Source: Streptomyces platensis (GTDB lineage Bacteria; Actinomycetota; Actinomycetes; Streptomycetales; Streptomycetaceae). From it: a DNA stretch of 64,000 bases. Position 1 is the stretch's first letter, and each line of letters opens with the position of its first letter. Location: positions 5,084,001 to 5,148,000 of the forward strand of contig NZ_CP023691.1 of the NCBI RefSeq assembly GCF_008704855.1, in the 5' to 3' direction. A program made the translations under genes and the position numbers. Below the pieces are notes generated by a model. It ran no database searches and had not been told where the DNA came from. It saw only the letters and a list, made by a program, of their open reading frames with translations. Positions 24,309 to 32,730 of this stretch are shown here, piece by piece.

Positions 24309-24740
24309 TCACTCCGCCCCGAACAGCTTCAGCAGCTCCGCCTTGTCGAACATCCGGGCCGTGTCGATCGCCGACGGGGTGCCTGCCGAGGGGTCCGCGC
24401 CATGTGCCATCAGGACCTTGACGACCTCGTCCTCGGCCTTGAACACCGCGCCGGCGAGCGGGGTCTGACAGCGGTCGTTGGGGCGGTCCACGTCGGCGCC
24501 GCGCTGCAACAGGGCCTCCACGGTGGCGGGATGACCGTGGTACGCCGCCAGCATCACCAGCGAGTCGCCCTTGTCGTTCGTCAGGTTGGCGGGCACGCCC
24601 GCGTCCACGTAGGCGGCGACCGTGTCGGTGTCACCGTGCCGCGCCAGGTCGAACACCTTGGCCGCGAGCTGAAGCACCTCGGGGTCGTGCGCGTGCTCGA
24701 TCGCCTCGGGCCCCTGCGGCTCGGAATTCGCGTCGCTCAT
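24309..24740 (-). CDS. Ankyrin-repeat protein
   Basis: 143 residues with about three ankyrin repeats: VFDLARHGDTDTVAAYVDAG, then DSLVMLAAYHGHPATVEALL and TPLAGAVFKAEDEVVKVLMA, each followed by a GAD or GVP turn. It has no signal peptide and is presumably a cytosolic protein-binding module. I begin at the ATG at 24740; upstream in-frame sequence is proline/arginine-rich and non-conserved. It stands alone between the FMN reductase and repeat-rich DNA. Confidence 0.85.
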   Translation of the reverse strand: MSDANSEPQGPEAIEHAHDPEVLQLAAKVFDLARHGDTDTVAAYVDAGVPANLTNDKGDSLVMLAAYHGHPATVEALLQRGADVDRPNDRCQTPLAGAVFKAEDEVVKVLMAHGADPSAGTPSAIDTARMFDKAELLKLFGAE

Positions 24741-24916
24741 GGTCGCCGGCCTCCTGTTGTTGGTGGGTGATACGTGCGTGCACCGTGTCATCGCCACCTT
24801 ATGCAGGCCGTCGCGGGAGCGGCAGCGGGCGCGCGTTGCCGTTGTCTGGGTGTGGGTGGCCGGTGCGGGTTGCCGTGGGCTGGTCGCCGGTTCGCCTTGG
24901 GCGGGTGGGTGGCGGG

Positions 24917-25345
24917 TCGGAGGGGACGCCCGGTACCCCGTCCTCGGCGCGGGCGGCCCTGGTCCCAGAGGTAGGGCACCCCGGCGTTTGCTCCGGTCCT
25001 GCGGGCGGGGCACCGGACATCCCCTCCGACCACCGTCCGTACGCGGCTGTCCCGCCGTACCGATGACCGTTACGGCGGCCACGCACACCGCCCCTTGGCA
25101 GGTACCTGGTCCCCGAGTCCGTGCACGGCACCTCCTGGCAGGCACCTTGTCCCCGCAGCTTGGGCGCGGGCCGCTGTGGGGTCTGTGACGGACGGTGCCA
25201 CCGTCCGGCAGTCGGCAACGGGGGACGGTCGGAGGGGATGTACCGGGGCCCGCCCGCAGGACCGGAGCAAACACCGGGGCAATCAATCCCACGTAGCCGC
25301 GTCGCCCGCGCCGAGGACGGGCCCCGGTGCGTCCCCTCCGGCCCC
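24917..25345. repeat. Large imperfect inverted repeat in gene-free DNA
   Basis: Left arm 24917-25040 and right arm 25218-25345 are inverted copies of each other. Both contain CGGAGGGGACGC, CCGTCCTCGGCGCGGGCG, GTTTGCTCCGGTCCTGCGGG and CATCCCCTCCGACC in the same order. Each arm is itself bracketed by GGAGGGG/CCCCTCC. The 180-bp centre holds two copies of a GGCAGGnACCTnGTCCCCG motif. No coding potential is visible. It resembles a repetitive intergenic element. Confidence 0.65.
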
Positions 25346-25440
25346 CGCGGCAACCACAGACCCCGCAACGACGCCAGCCCAAACGCAGCCGCAGCAAAAA
25401 CGCCACGGCCACCCCCACAGGGGCGCGGGGAACGGCGCGC

Positions 25441-25557
25441 CCAGCCCCAACGCACCCGCAGACACACGACGGGCATGGCCGCCCAGCCCCAACGCACCCG
25501 CAGACACACGACGGGCATGACCGCCCAGCCACACCTCACCCGCAGCCGAACGACGGC
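25441..25557. repeat. 42-bp tandem repeat (about 2.8 units)
   Basis: A unit beginning CAGCCCCAACGCACCCGCAG starts at 25441 and 25483 with near identity, and a diverged third copy starts at 25525. Just before it (25415-25435) is a CCCCACAGGGGCGCGGGG hairpin. Together they look like the transcription-termination clutter often seen after Streptomyces genes, here after the asparaginase gene ending at 25560. The whole gap 24741-25559 has no gene I can support. Confidence 0.7.
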
Positions 25558-25559
25558 CG

Positions 25560-26609
25560 TCAGAACGACGCGCGGACCTCCCCCACCCGCGCCCCGCCAC
25601 CAAGGAGCGGCGCGTCCTCAAGGCGGGTGAGGACGGGCGCGTCGAGGCCCATGAGGCGGAGGGTGCGGGCGAGGACGGGGCCGAGGGTGCGGGTGGCGCC
25701 GTCGTCGATCTTGAAGGCGAGGGCGCGGCCGTCGGGAAGGGCCAGCGCCTGCACGGCCTCGGCGCCCATCTTGGAGAGCGTGCCGGGAAGGGCCTGCATC
25801 AGCCAGGTGTCGGGCCGCCGGGTGCCGGCGACGTACTCCGGGTGGGCCCGCATCGCATCCGCGACCCGCCGCTCAGGACTGCCGGGCTCGGCCATGACGA
25901 AGTGCCGGAAGGCGCGCGCCAGCCCGGTCAGCGACAGCGACAGCAGGGGCGCCCCGCAGCCGTCCGTGCCGACATGGGCGACGTCCTCACCGCTCGCGGT
26001 GCGCACCCCGTCGGCGACGAGCTGCTGTAGCGGATGGACCTCGTCGAGATACGTGGCGAGCGGCCAGCCGTTGAGCGCGCAGGCGGCGAGCATCGCGGTG
26101 TGCTTGCCCGAGCAGTTCATGGTGAGGCGGTCGCGGACCCGGCCCGAGGCGAGGTAGGCCTCCGCCTCCTCGGGGTCCAGCGGCAGGTCCGCGGGCGTCT
26201 GGAGGTGGTCGGCGGTCAGGCCGTGCTCGGTCAGCATGGTCCGTACGAGGTCGAGGTGGAACGGCTCGCCGGAGTGGCTCGCGGCGGCCAGCGCCAGCCG
26301 CTCGCCGGAGAGGTCCAGGCCCGCCCGCAGCACCGCCGCGGCCTGCATCGGCTTGTTCGTGGAGCGCGGGAAGACGGGCGCGGCCACGTCACCCAGGGAC
26401 CAGTCCACGCTGCCGTCGGCGGCGAGCACCACGAGGGAGCCCCGGTGCCGCCCCTCGACGAAGCCGGAGCGTACGACCTCGGCGAGGACCGGAGAGACAG
26501 CGGAGGGGATGGAGGAAGCGGGGGAGGCGGGGGAAAGCGCGGCCGCCGGGGAATCCGGGGACGTGGTGGAGCCCGAGGTCGGCTCGGATATGGGGGTGGG
26601 CGAGGTCAT
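25560..26609 (-). CDS. L-asparaginase II family protein (Rhizobium AsnA-type)
   Basis: 349 residues of the asparaginase_II family (PF06089 type), distinct from the bacterial type I/II enzymes. After a Ser/Pro-rich leader the conserved core starts at VLAEVVRSGFVEGRHRGSLV. Active-site motifs are RSTNKPMQA, ASHSGEPFH, NCSGKHTAMLAAC and GTDGCGAP. It hydrolyses asparagine to aspartate and ammonia. The start may lie some residues downstream of the first ATG because the leader is not conserved. It is 48 bp downstream of rsiG on the same strand. Confidence 0.88.
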   Translation of the reverse strand: MTSPTPISEPTSGSTTSPDSPAAALSPASPASSIPSAVSPVLAEVVRSGFVEGRHRGSLVVLAADGSVDWSLGDVAAPVFPRSTNKPMQAAAVLRAGLDLSGERLALAAASHSGEPFHLDLVRTMLTEHGLTADHLQTPADLPLDPEEAEAYLASGRVRDRLTMNCSGKHTAMLAACALNGWPLATYLDEVHPLQQLVADGVRTASGEDVAHVGTDGCGAPLLSLSLTGLARAFRHFVMAEPGSPERRVADAMRAHPEYVAGTRRPDTWLMQALPGTLSKMGAEAVQALALPDGRALAFKIDDGATRTLGPVLARTLRLMGLDAPVLTRLEDAPLLGGGARVGEVRASF

Positions 26610-26657
26610 CGTCGGCCTTCCGGGAGTGACCCGCGCCCCCAGAGGCTTGTGGCCCGG

Positions 26658-27398
26658 TCAGGACAGCAGGTCGTCTACTTGCGCTTCACCTTCACGGTAC
26701 CTGCGGGCAATTTCGGCACTGCAATCGTCCGTGGTGCGCTGCAACGCCTGACGGCGCCGGGACACCTGCTGTTCGTAGCGGATCAGCCGGCCCATCGCGT
26801 CGTGCAGCTCCTGGTCCGTACGCGCGGTGAGGTCGGACAGCTCCACCTCGCCCAGCATTTCCTCGGCGAGCCTGCGGTATTCCTCGCTGTGCGGCGTACC
26901 GAGCGTCACATGCCGGGCGGAGGAGCGGTGCCGCGACGGCAGGTCGGTGAGGATCTCCGGGAGCCGGTCCAGCAGCGGTGACTGCTGGGCGGTGCGGCGG
27001 GCGATCTCGGCCCGCAGGATGTCGATCCGGCCCTGCAACAGCCGCCGCAGATAGCTCAGATCGGCCTCTTCCTGCTGGGAATCACGCCGTACGACGCGCA
27101 GCTCGGGCAGCCCCAGGCCGGACAGATCGGGGGTGGTGGCCGGCAGGCAGTGGTCGCGCTGCTGCGGGGGGCGGGGGTGCTGCGTCTGGCCTGCCTGGAG
27201 CATGGGGCCGTCCTCGGTGCCGGGGGGCTCGACGCGAGCCGTCGCTGTGGTCGTCGTCAGGGCGGTGGGGGGTGGTGGGGTGGCGGGCGCCGGATGGGCG
27301 GGGTCGGTGGCGGGGGCGGTCGATGTCGTCCGTCCGGTCGGTGTCGTACGGGCGGTTGGTACGGGACCGGGTGTCTGTCCGGCGCCGAGAGTGCTCAT
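26658..27398 (-). CDS. rsiG: RsiG-like c-di-GMP-responsive anti-sigma factor
   Basis: 246 residues. A disordered Thr/Pro-rich N-terminus precedes a helical hairpin. Both helices carry the signature E-x3-S-x2-R-x3-Q-x3-D: E111, S115, R118, Q122, D126 in the first, and E209, S213, R216, Q220, D224 in the second. Established for S. venezuelae RsiG: these twin motifs bind a c-di-GMP dimer, and the loaded protein holds the sporulation sigma factor WhiG inactive. The motif match is exact, so the call is strong despite no similarity to other anti-sigma factors. The ATG at 27398 follows GGGACGGAAC; an earlier start is possible. Confidence 0.88.
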   Translation of the reverse strand: MSTLGAGQTPGPVPTARTTPTGRTTSTAPATDPAHPAPATPPPPTALTTTTATARVEPPGTEDGPMLQAGQTQHPRPPQQRDHCLPATTPDLSGLGLPELRVVRRDSQQEEADLSYLRRLLQGRIDILRAEIARRTAQQSPLLDRLPEILTDLPSRHRSSARHVTLGTPHSEEYRRLAEEMLGEVELSDLTARTDQELHDAMGRLIRYEQQVSRRRQALQRTTDDCSAEIARRYREGEAQVDDLLS

Positions 27399-27574
27399 GA
27401 ATCGTTCCGTCCCCTCGTCCGGTGCCGCGTCCTGGGGCATGTTGTCCATGAAACGCACCACGTGCACGCATCGTGCCACTCTGGGCGGTCCTTCCGCAGG
27501 GCCATGGCACCCGAACGGCCCCCGTGGGGGCACGGCTGTCCGAAGGTGGTGGGCCGCCCGGCATGATGGCCGGT

Positions 27575-28000
27575 ATGCGAGCTGTGGTGCAAAGGGTTGA
27601 CGGTGCCCGCGTCGAGGTGGCGGGCGAGACGGTCGGGGAGATCGTCGGTGAGGGGCTGTGCGTGCTGGTGGGGGTCACGCACGAGGACACGAAGGAGAAG
27701 GCGGCGCAGCTCGCCCGCAAGCTGTGGTCGGTGCGGATTCTTCAGGACGAGAAGTCCTGCTCGGACACCGCGGCGCCGCTGCTGGTGATCAGCCAGTTCA
27801 CTCTCTACGGTGACGCCCGCAAGGGCCGCCGCCCCACCTGGAACGCCGCCGCACCGGGGCCGGTCGCCGAGCCGCTGGTCGACGAGGTCGTCGCGCAGCT
27901 GCGGGCGCTGGGCGCCCAGGTGGAGACCGGCCGATTCGGTGCGTCCATGAAGGTGTCGCTGACGAACGACGGGCCGTTCACGGTGCTGGTGGAGGTCTGA
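27575..28000 (+). CDS. dtd: D-aminoacyl-tRNA deacylase
   Basis: 141 residues, starting MRAVVQRVDGARVEV as in all Dtd proteins. The two catalytic motifs are present: SQFTLYGD, and near the C-terminus NDGPFT, where most members have N-x-GPVT. The enzyme removes D-amino acids (and glycine from tRNA-Ala) wrongly attached to tRNA. It is convergent with ygfZ and ends before a hairpin at 28034-28064. Confidence 0.95.
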   Translation: MRAVVQRVDGARVEVAGETVGEIVGEGLCVLVGVTHEDTKEKAAQLARKLWSVRILQDEKSCSDTAAPLLVISQFTLYGDARKGRRPTWNAAAPGPVAEPLVDEVVAQLRALGAQVETGRFGASMKVSLTNDGPFTVLVEV

Positions 28001-28033
28001 GACCGGTCCGGAGTAACGGGGCCGGACAGGACT

Positions 28034-28064
28034 CTGCCCCGCGCGCCAGGGGCCCGCGGGGCAG
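28034..28064. terminator. Bidirectional terminator between dtd and ygfZ
   Basis: CTGCCCCGCG (28034-28043) and CGCGGGGCAG (28055-28064) form a perfect 10-bp stem with an 11-nt loop, between two convergent genes. Confidence 0.7.
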
Positions 28065-28074
28065 TCGCGGGCCG

Positions 28075-29055
28075 CTACGGCTCGACGACGACCTCCTGTG
28101 CCGCCGCGGTGCTGCCTGCCATCAACTGCGCGTCCACCGGCACATTCCGCTTGACCAGGGCCAGTGCGATCGGGCCGAGTTCGTGGTGGCGGGCCGAGGT
28201 GGTGACGAAGCCGAGCTGGCGGCCCTCCTCGCCGTCCGAGGCGAGGCGGACGGGGGTGCCGTGCGGGGGCAGATGGACCTCGCTGCCGTCCAGGTGCAGA
28301 AAGACCAGCCGGCGCGGCGGCTTGCCCAGGTTGTGGACCCGGGCGACGGTCTCCTGGCCGCGGTAGCAGCCCTTCTGGAGGTGGACGGCGGTGCCGATCC
28401 AGCCCAGCTCGTGCGGGATCGTGCGGTGGTCGGTCTCCAGGCCCAGGCGGGGGCGGTGGGCCTCGACGCGCAGCGCCTCCAGGGCCAGGACGCCGATCGC
28501 GGGGCCGTGGTCCGCGGCGAAGGACTCCAGGTCGGCGCGGGGCAGGAACAGGTCGCGGCCGTGCGCGGTCTCGCGTACGACGGCGTTCCCGGGCACCTCG
28601 GCGATGGAGCCGGCCGGGAGGTGGACGACGGCGATCTCGTCGGTGCGGTCGGCGACCTCGGCCCGGTAGAAGAACTTCATGCTCTCCAGGTAGGCGATCA
28701 GCGCCTCCTGGTTGCCGGGTTCGGTGTGCATCCAGGTCGTCTCGCCGTCGTCGACGAGGGAGACCGCATGCTCGATATGGCCGTGCGCGGACAGGATCAG
28801 CGCCTCGGTGGCTTGGCCCGGTGGCAGGTCGCTGACGTGCTGGGTGAGCAGCAGATGCAGCCAGCTCAGCCGCTCGGCGCCGGTGACGGTGACCACGCCA
28901 CGGTGTGAGAGGTCGACGAAGCCGGTGCCGTCGGCGAGGGCGCGCTGCTCCCGGAAGAGGTCGCCGTAGTGCGCGGCGACGCCTTCGTCGGGGGCCTCGG
29001 CGGGGACGGCGCCGGGCAGCGACAGCAGGGGGCTGGCGGATGAAGGTCGCGGCAT
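28075..29055 (-). CDS. ygfZ: Folate-binding YgfZ/GcvT-like protein
   Basis: 326 residues. The family signature KGCYRGQETVAR is present (residues near 233-244), with the N-terminal GcvT-like fold (FVDLSHRGVVTVTGAERLSW). YgfZ proteins use tetrahydrofolate and assist maintenance of certain iron-sulfur clusters. The gene lies 31 bp downstream of nur in the same direction, a pairing also found in other Streptomyces. Confidence 0.93.
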   Translation of the reverse strand: MPRPSSASPLLSLPGAVPAEAPDEGVAAHYGDLFREQRALADGTGFVDLSHRGVVTVTGAERLSWLHLLLTQHVSDLPPGQATEALILSAHGHIEHAVSLVDDGETTWMHTEPGNQEALIAYLESMKFFYRAEVADRTDEIAVVHLPAGSIAEVPGNAVVRETAHGRDLFLPRADLESFAADHGPAIGVLALEALRVEAHRPRLGLETDHRTIPHELGWIGTAVHLQKGCYRGQETVARVHNLGKPPRRLVFLHLDGSEVHLPPHGTPVRLASDGEEGRQLGFVTTSARHHELGPIALALVKRNVPVDAQLMAGSTAAAQEVVVEP

Positions 29056-29086
29056 GGGGCCAGCCTACGACTCGGGGGCGACCGCC

Positions 29087-29524
29087 TCAGCCGTCGCCCT
29101 CGGCGGCCTTGGCACGGCAGGCCGCACAGCGCCCGAAGATCGCGAAATGCTTCATATCCGTCTCGAAGTCGAATTGTTCGCGCAGCATCGCCGTGAACGG
29201 TTCGGCCACCGACAGATCCGCCTCGATGACCTCGGTGCAGTCCCGGCACACCAGGTGCATGTGGTGGTGGCGGTCGGCTAGGTGGTAGGTCGGGGCGCCG
29301 TGGCCGAGGTGGGCATGGCTGACCAGGCCCAGCTCTTCGAGGAGTTCCAGGGTCCGGTAGACCGTGGAGATGTTCACCCCGCCCGCCGTCTTGCGCACCT
29401 CGGTGAGGATGTCGTCCGGCGTGGCGTGCTCCAGCCTGTCCACAGCCTCCAGCACGAGCTGACGCTGCGGGGTCAGGCGGTATCCGCGCCTGCGGAGGTC
29501 GCTCTGCCAGTCGGTGGTCACCAC
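29087..29524 (-). CDS. nur: Fur-family regulator, nickel-responsive Nur type
   Basis: 145 residues: an N-terminal winged helix (RGYRLTPQRQLVLEAVDRLE, then ISTVYRTLELLEELGLV), the metal-site loop ADRHHHMHLVCRDC and a second CxxC (CAAC) near the end. The sequence matches what I recall of S. coelicolor Nur (SCO4180) at most positions, including DMKHFAIFGRC. Nur represses nickel uptake genes and the Fe superoxide dismutase when nickel is available. It precedes ygfZ; the B12 transporter genes lie immediately to the right on the same strand. Confidence 0.9.
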   Translation of the reverse strand: MVTTDWQSDLRRRGYRLTPQRQLVLEAVDRLEHATPDDILTEVRKTAGGVNISTVYRTLELLEELGLVSHAHLGHGAPTYHLADRHHHMHLVCRDCTEVIEADLSVAEPFTAMLREQFDFETDMKHFAIFGRCAACRAKAAEGDG

Positions 29525-29571
29525 ACGGCCAGTGTAGAAGGGCGGGCGCCGGGTGTCCGTACACCGAGGGG

Positions 29572-30606
29572 TCAGCCGCCCGCCCGTATACCGCGCAGAT
29601 AGCGGGCCAGGTCGGTGACGGCGGCGGGGTTGCGGGGGCTTTCGACGAGGTCGGCGTAGTCCATGACGTAGATCCGGTGGTGTTTGACCGCCGAGACGTG
29701 GGCGAGCGGGGCGTAGGACATCAGGAACTTCTTCTTCCGGGCGGCGGAGGTGTCGCCGTAGTCGTTGATCACGATGACATCGGGGTCGCGGGCGACGACG
29801 GTCTCCCAGCCGACGGTGGTCCAGGAGTCCTTGAGGTCCTTCATGACGTGGTCGCCGCCGGCCTTGGTGATGATGTCGTGCGGTCCGGCGTACTTGCCCG
29901 AGGTGAACGGCTTGTCGCGGCCGTCGTCGTAGAGGAAGACGGAGGGCCGCTTCGCGGGTGCGGGGGCCTTGGCGGCGGCGTCGGCCACCTGCTTGCGGTA
30001 CTTCTTCACCAGGGCGGCGGCGCGGTCCTCGACGCCGAAGATCTTCCCGAGCGTCGTCAGGTCGGTGTAGAGCGCCTCCAGCGGCGGCAGCACGCCGCGG
30101 GCGCCGTCCCTGCCGTTGTGGCAGGACTCGGTCAGCACATAGCTGCCGATGCCGAGCTTCTTCAGGGCGGCGGGGGTGAGGCCGGTGTCCTCGCCGAAGC
30201 CGTAGTTCCAGCCCGCGAAGACCAGGTCGGCCCGGGCGTCGAGGGCGATCTCCCTGGTGAGGGCCTTCTTGCCGAGCCAGGGGACCTTGCCGTACGCGGC
30301 CTTCCAGGGGACGGCGCCGACATCGCCCTTGTCGTCGGGCATGACATAGCCGGCCATCCGGTCCTCCAGGCCGAGCGCGAACATGATCTCGGTGATGCCG
30401 ACGTCGTTGGTGACCACGCGGGCGGGCGGCTTGTCGTAGGTGGTGCGGATACCGCAGTTCTCGACGGTGACGGGGTAGCGGCCGGACGCTCCGGCGGGGT
30501 GCCGGCCGTGCGCGGCGCCGCGGTCGTCGTCGGAGACCGTGGCGCCGCAGCCGGTCAGGGCGAGCGTGAGGGCGAGGGCGGTGAGCGGGGCGGTGGGGCG
30601 GCGCAT
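29572..30606 (-). CDS. btuF: BtuF-type substrate-binding lipoprotein
   Basis: 344 residues. The lipoprotein signal peptide ends in LTGC. The class III (FecB/BtuF) solute-binding fold follows, with a first lobe (RVVTNDVGITEIMFALGLED), a long backbone helix and a second lobe (VIVINDYGDTSAARKKKFL). By sequence alone the ligand could be a siderophore or cobalamin. The cobalamin riboswitch upstream of the permease gene makes a corrinoid the best guess. It is the third gene of the operon btuC-btuD-btuF. Confidence 0.85.
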   Translation of the reverse strand: MRRPTAPLTALALTLALTGCGATVSDDDRGAAHGRHPAGASGRYPVTVENCGIRTTYDKPPARVVTNDVGITEIMFALGLEDRMAGYVMPDDKGDVGAVPWKAAYGKVPWLGKKALTREIALDARADLVFAGWNYGFGEDTGLTPAALKKLGIGSYVLTESCHNGRDGARGVLPPLEALYTDLTTLGKIFGVEDRAAALVKKYRKQVADAAAKAPAPAKRPSVFLYDDGRDKPFTSGKYAGPHDIITKAGGDHVMKDLKDSWTTVGWETVVARDPDVIVINDYGDTSAARKKKFLMSYAPLAHVSAVKHHRIYVMDYADLVESPRNPAAVTDLARYLRGIRAGG

Positions 30607-30614
30607 GGCGGTCC

Positions 30615-31400
30615 TCAGGAGTCGGCGGCGGGGGCGGTCAGGCGGTCGAACAGCAGCTGGACGGCGCCCGATTCGGGATGCCGTACGCGGTGGGCGCGGA
30701 CGCCGAAGACCTCGGCGAGCAGTTCCGGGGTGAGCACGTCGTGCGGCGGGCCCGCGGCGACGAGTCGGCCGCGGGCGAGGACATACAGCTCGTCGCAGTG
30801 CAGGGCGGCCAGATTGAGGTCGTGCAGCGCCGTCAGCACGGTCAGCCCGCTGTCCCGGACCAGCGCCAGCACCGCCAACTGCTGGGCGACGTCCAGGTGG
30901 TTGGTCGGCTCGTCGAGCACCAGCACCCGCGGATCCTGGGCCAGCGCACGGGCGATCAGTACCCGCTGCTTCTCGCCGCCGGACAGGCTGAGGAAGCCGC
31001 GCCCGGCGAGGTGGTCCGCGCCGACCCGGGCCAGCGCCCGCGTGCAGTGCGCGGTGTCCGCCGCGCTCGCCCGGCCCGAGCCGGGCTGATGCGGCAGCCG
31101 CCCCATCGCGACGACCTCGGCCACGGTGAAGTCGAACTCCGTGCCGGCCTCCTGGGGCAGCGCGGCCAGCAGCCGGGCGCCGGTGCGCGCGTCCATGGCG
31201 TGCAGATCCGCGTCGTCCAGCCGGACGGTCCCGGCGGCCGGGCGCAGCGCGCGGTAGACACAGCGCAGCAGGGTCGATTTGCCGCTGCCGTTGGGGCCGA
31301 CCAGGCCGACCACCCGGCCGCTGCCGGCCCGCAGCGTGATGTCGTGGACCAGCCGCTTCCCGGCCACCTCCACGGACAGGTCCGTGATGTCGATCCGCAT
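30615..31400 (-). CDS. btuD: ABC transporter ATPase, BtuD/FecE type
   Basis: 261 residues. Walker A is GPNGSGKST, the signature motif is LSGGEKQR, Walker B is VLVLDEPTNHLD, and the H-loop is ALHDLN. The general layout is that of importers for iron-siderophore or vitamin B12. The ATG overlaps the permease stop codon by one base (TGATG), so translation is coupled. It energises corrinoid import together with the neighbours. Confidence 0.9.
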   Translation of the reverse strand: MRIDITDLSVEVAGKRLVHDITLRAGSGRVVGLVGPNGSGKSTLLRCVYRALRPAAGTVRLDDADLHAMDARTGARLLAALPQEAGTEFDFTVAEVVAMGRLPHQPGSGRASAADTAHCTRALARVGADHLAGRGFLSLSGGEKQRVLIARALAQDPRVLVLDEPTNHLDVAQQLAVLALVRDSGLTVLTALHDLNLAALHCDELYVLARGRLVAAGPPHDVLTPELLAEVFGVRAHRVRHPESGAVQLLFDRLTAPAADS

Positions 31401-32494
31401 CAGGCGCCGCCTCCGAAGGTGTAGCCGCGCCGCCGCATCAGCAGGATGAAGCAGGGCACGCCGAGGACGGCGGTGAGCACGCCGACCGGCAGTTCGACGG
31501 GCGCCAGCAGCACCCGGGAGAGCAGATCCACCCACACCAGCAGCACCGCGCCGAGCAGCGGGGCGACGGCCAGCACCCGGCGGTGGTCGGCGCCGACCAG
31601 CATCCGGGCGACATGCGGCACCATCAGCCCGACGAAGCCGATCGCGCCGCTGACCGCGACCACCGCGCCGGTGCCGGCGGCCGCGACGACGAACAGCTCG
31701 CGGCGCAGCCGGGGGACGTCCACCCCGAGGGCGGCGGCGGTCTCGTCGCCCATGGCCAGCGCATTGAGGCGGCCCGCGGAGAGCAGCAGATGGGCCAGCC
31801 CGGCGGCCACCGCGGCCGCGGCGACCGGCAGGGAGCCCCAGCCGGCCCCGCTCAGGCTCCCGAGCAGCCACATCATCGCCGAGCGGGCCGCCTCGCCGCG
31901 GTCGGCGGTGAACACCATGAGGGTGGTGAGCGCGGAGAAGCCGTAGTACATCGCGGTGCCGGTCAGCACGAGGCGCAGCGGGGTGAGCCCGTGGGCGGTG
32001 CGTGCGGCGGCGTACACCAGGGCCATGGCGAGCAGCGCGGAGGCGAAGGCCGCCGCCGACAGCGCCCAGACGCCGAGCGCGCCCAGCGCCCCGAAGAGGA
32101 GGACGGCGTTGGCGCCGACGGCGGCCCCGGAGGAGATCCCGAGGACGAACGGGTCGGCGAGGGCGTTGCGGACCAGGGCCTGGACGGCCACGCCGAGGGC
32201 GGCGAGCCCGGCGCCGACGACGGCCGCCAGCAGGACCCGCGGGAAGCGCAGCTCCCACACGATGGTGTAGGCGGCGACCTCGTCGGAGGAGATCGTGCCG
32301 CCGGTCAGCCCGGCTCCCAGATACCGCAGCACCTCCGCCCAGCTCAGCCCGGCCGCGCCGAGCCCGACACCGCACAGCACGGAGCCGAGCAGGACGGCCG
32401 TGAGCACGGCGATCAGGGGTGGTACGGGCAGCCGCCGGGCGGGCGGCGGCGCGCCGGCCTGGTCCGTCGTCGGATGCGCGCTGGTGGTCGCCAC
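31400..32494 (-). CDS. btuC: BtuC/FecCD-type ABC transporter permease
   Basis: About 364 residues with roughly ten transmembrane helices. FecCD signatures are WELRFPRVLLAAVVGAGLA, NALADPFVLGISSGAA and the C-terminal GFVGLMVPHVARMLVG. The GTG at 32494 after AGGCGG is preferred; a longer frame upstream would read into the riboswitch. As first gene of the operon it is directly under the cobalamin riboswitch, supporting a B12 or cobinamide substrate. Confidence 0.9.
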   Translation of the reverse strand: MATTSAHPTTDQAGAPPPARRLPVPPLIAVLTAVLLGSVLCGVGLGAAGLSWAEVLRYLGAGLTGGTISSDEVAAYTIVWELRFPRVLLAAVVGAGLAALGVAVQALVRNALADPFVLGISSGAAVGANAVLLFGALGALGVWALSAAAFASALLAMALVYAAARTAHGLTPLRLVLTGTAMYYGFSALTTLMVFTADRGEAARSAMMWLLGSLSGAGWGSLPVAAAAVAAGLAHLLLSAGRLNALAMGDETAAALGVDVPRLRRELFVVAAAGTGAVVAVSGAIGFVGLMVPHVARMLVGADHRRVLAVAPLLGAVLLVWVDLLSRVLLAPVELPVGVLTAVLGVPCFILLMRRRGYTFGGGA

Positions 32495-32579
32495 GGTCGG
32501 CCGCCTACGGGTCGGGCCGTGTCCGTACGTACCAAGGGTGGCCCGGGGCCGCGCGGGCCGGGCGGGGTCCCCTCGCAGT

Positions 32580-32728
32580 CCACGGCGAGTTGTACGGGAA
32601 GCAGCGCGCACCGCGGGTGATCGGGCTCGCGGAAGGAGACCTTCCGCCTACCGTTGCGGGTCAGCGCCGGACTTCGACCGGCTTCCCCCGCGGGGCGCTG
32701 GCGGGGAGAGCGGGACTCTCCCCGGAGG
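32580..32728 (-). ncRNA. Cobalamin riboswitch
   Basis: On the minus strand the core reads GGGGGAAGCCGGTCGAAGTC and then CGGCGCTGACCCGCAACGGT. This is the conserved P5/P6 core and B12 box of cobalamin riboswitches (core 32649-32690). A GC-rich hairpin precedes it, and AAGGTCTCCTT-type pairing follows. It lies between the nitrobindin gene and the permease start. High adenosylcobalamin would switch off the btuC-btuD-btuF operon. Outer borders are approximate. Confidence 0.88.
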
Positions 32729-32730
32729 GC

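Noticed and set aside
24740..25532. Extended 407-residue frame fused to the ankyrin protein
   Set aside because: The added 260 residues are encoded by the inverted and tandem repeats and are proline/arginine-rich; the ATG at 24740 fits the ankyrin fold.
29677..31089. 470-residue plus-strand frame opposite btuF/btuD
   Set aside because: Val/Gly/Asp-rich antisense artefact; the minus-strand ABC genes have all motifs.
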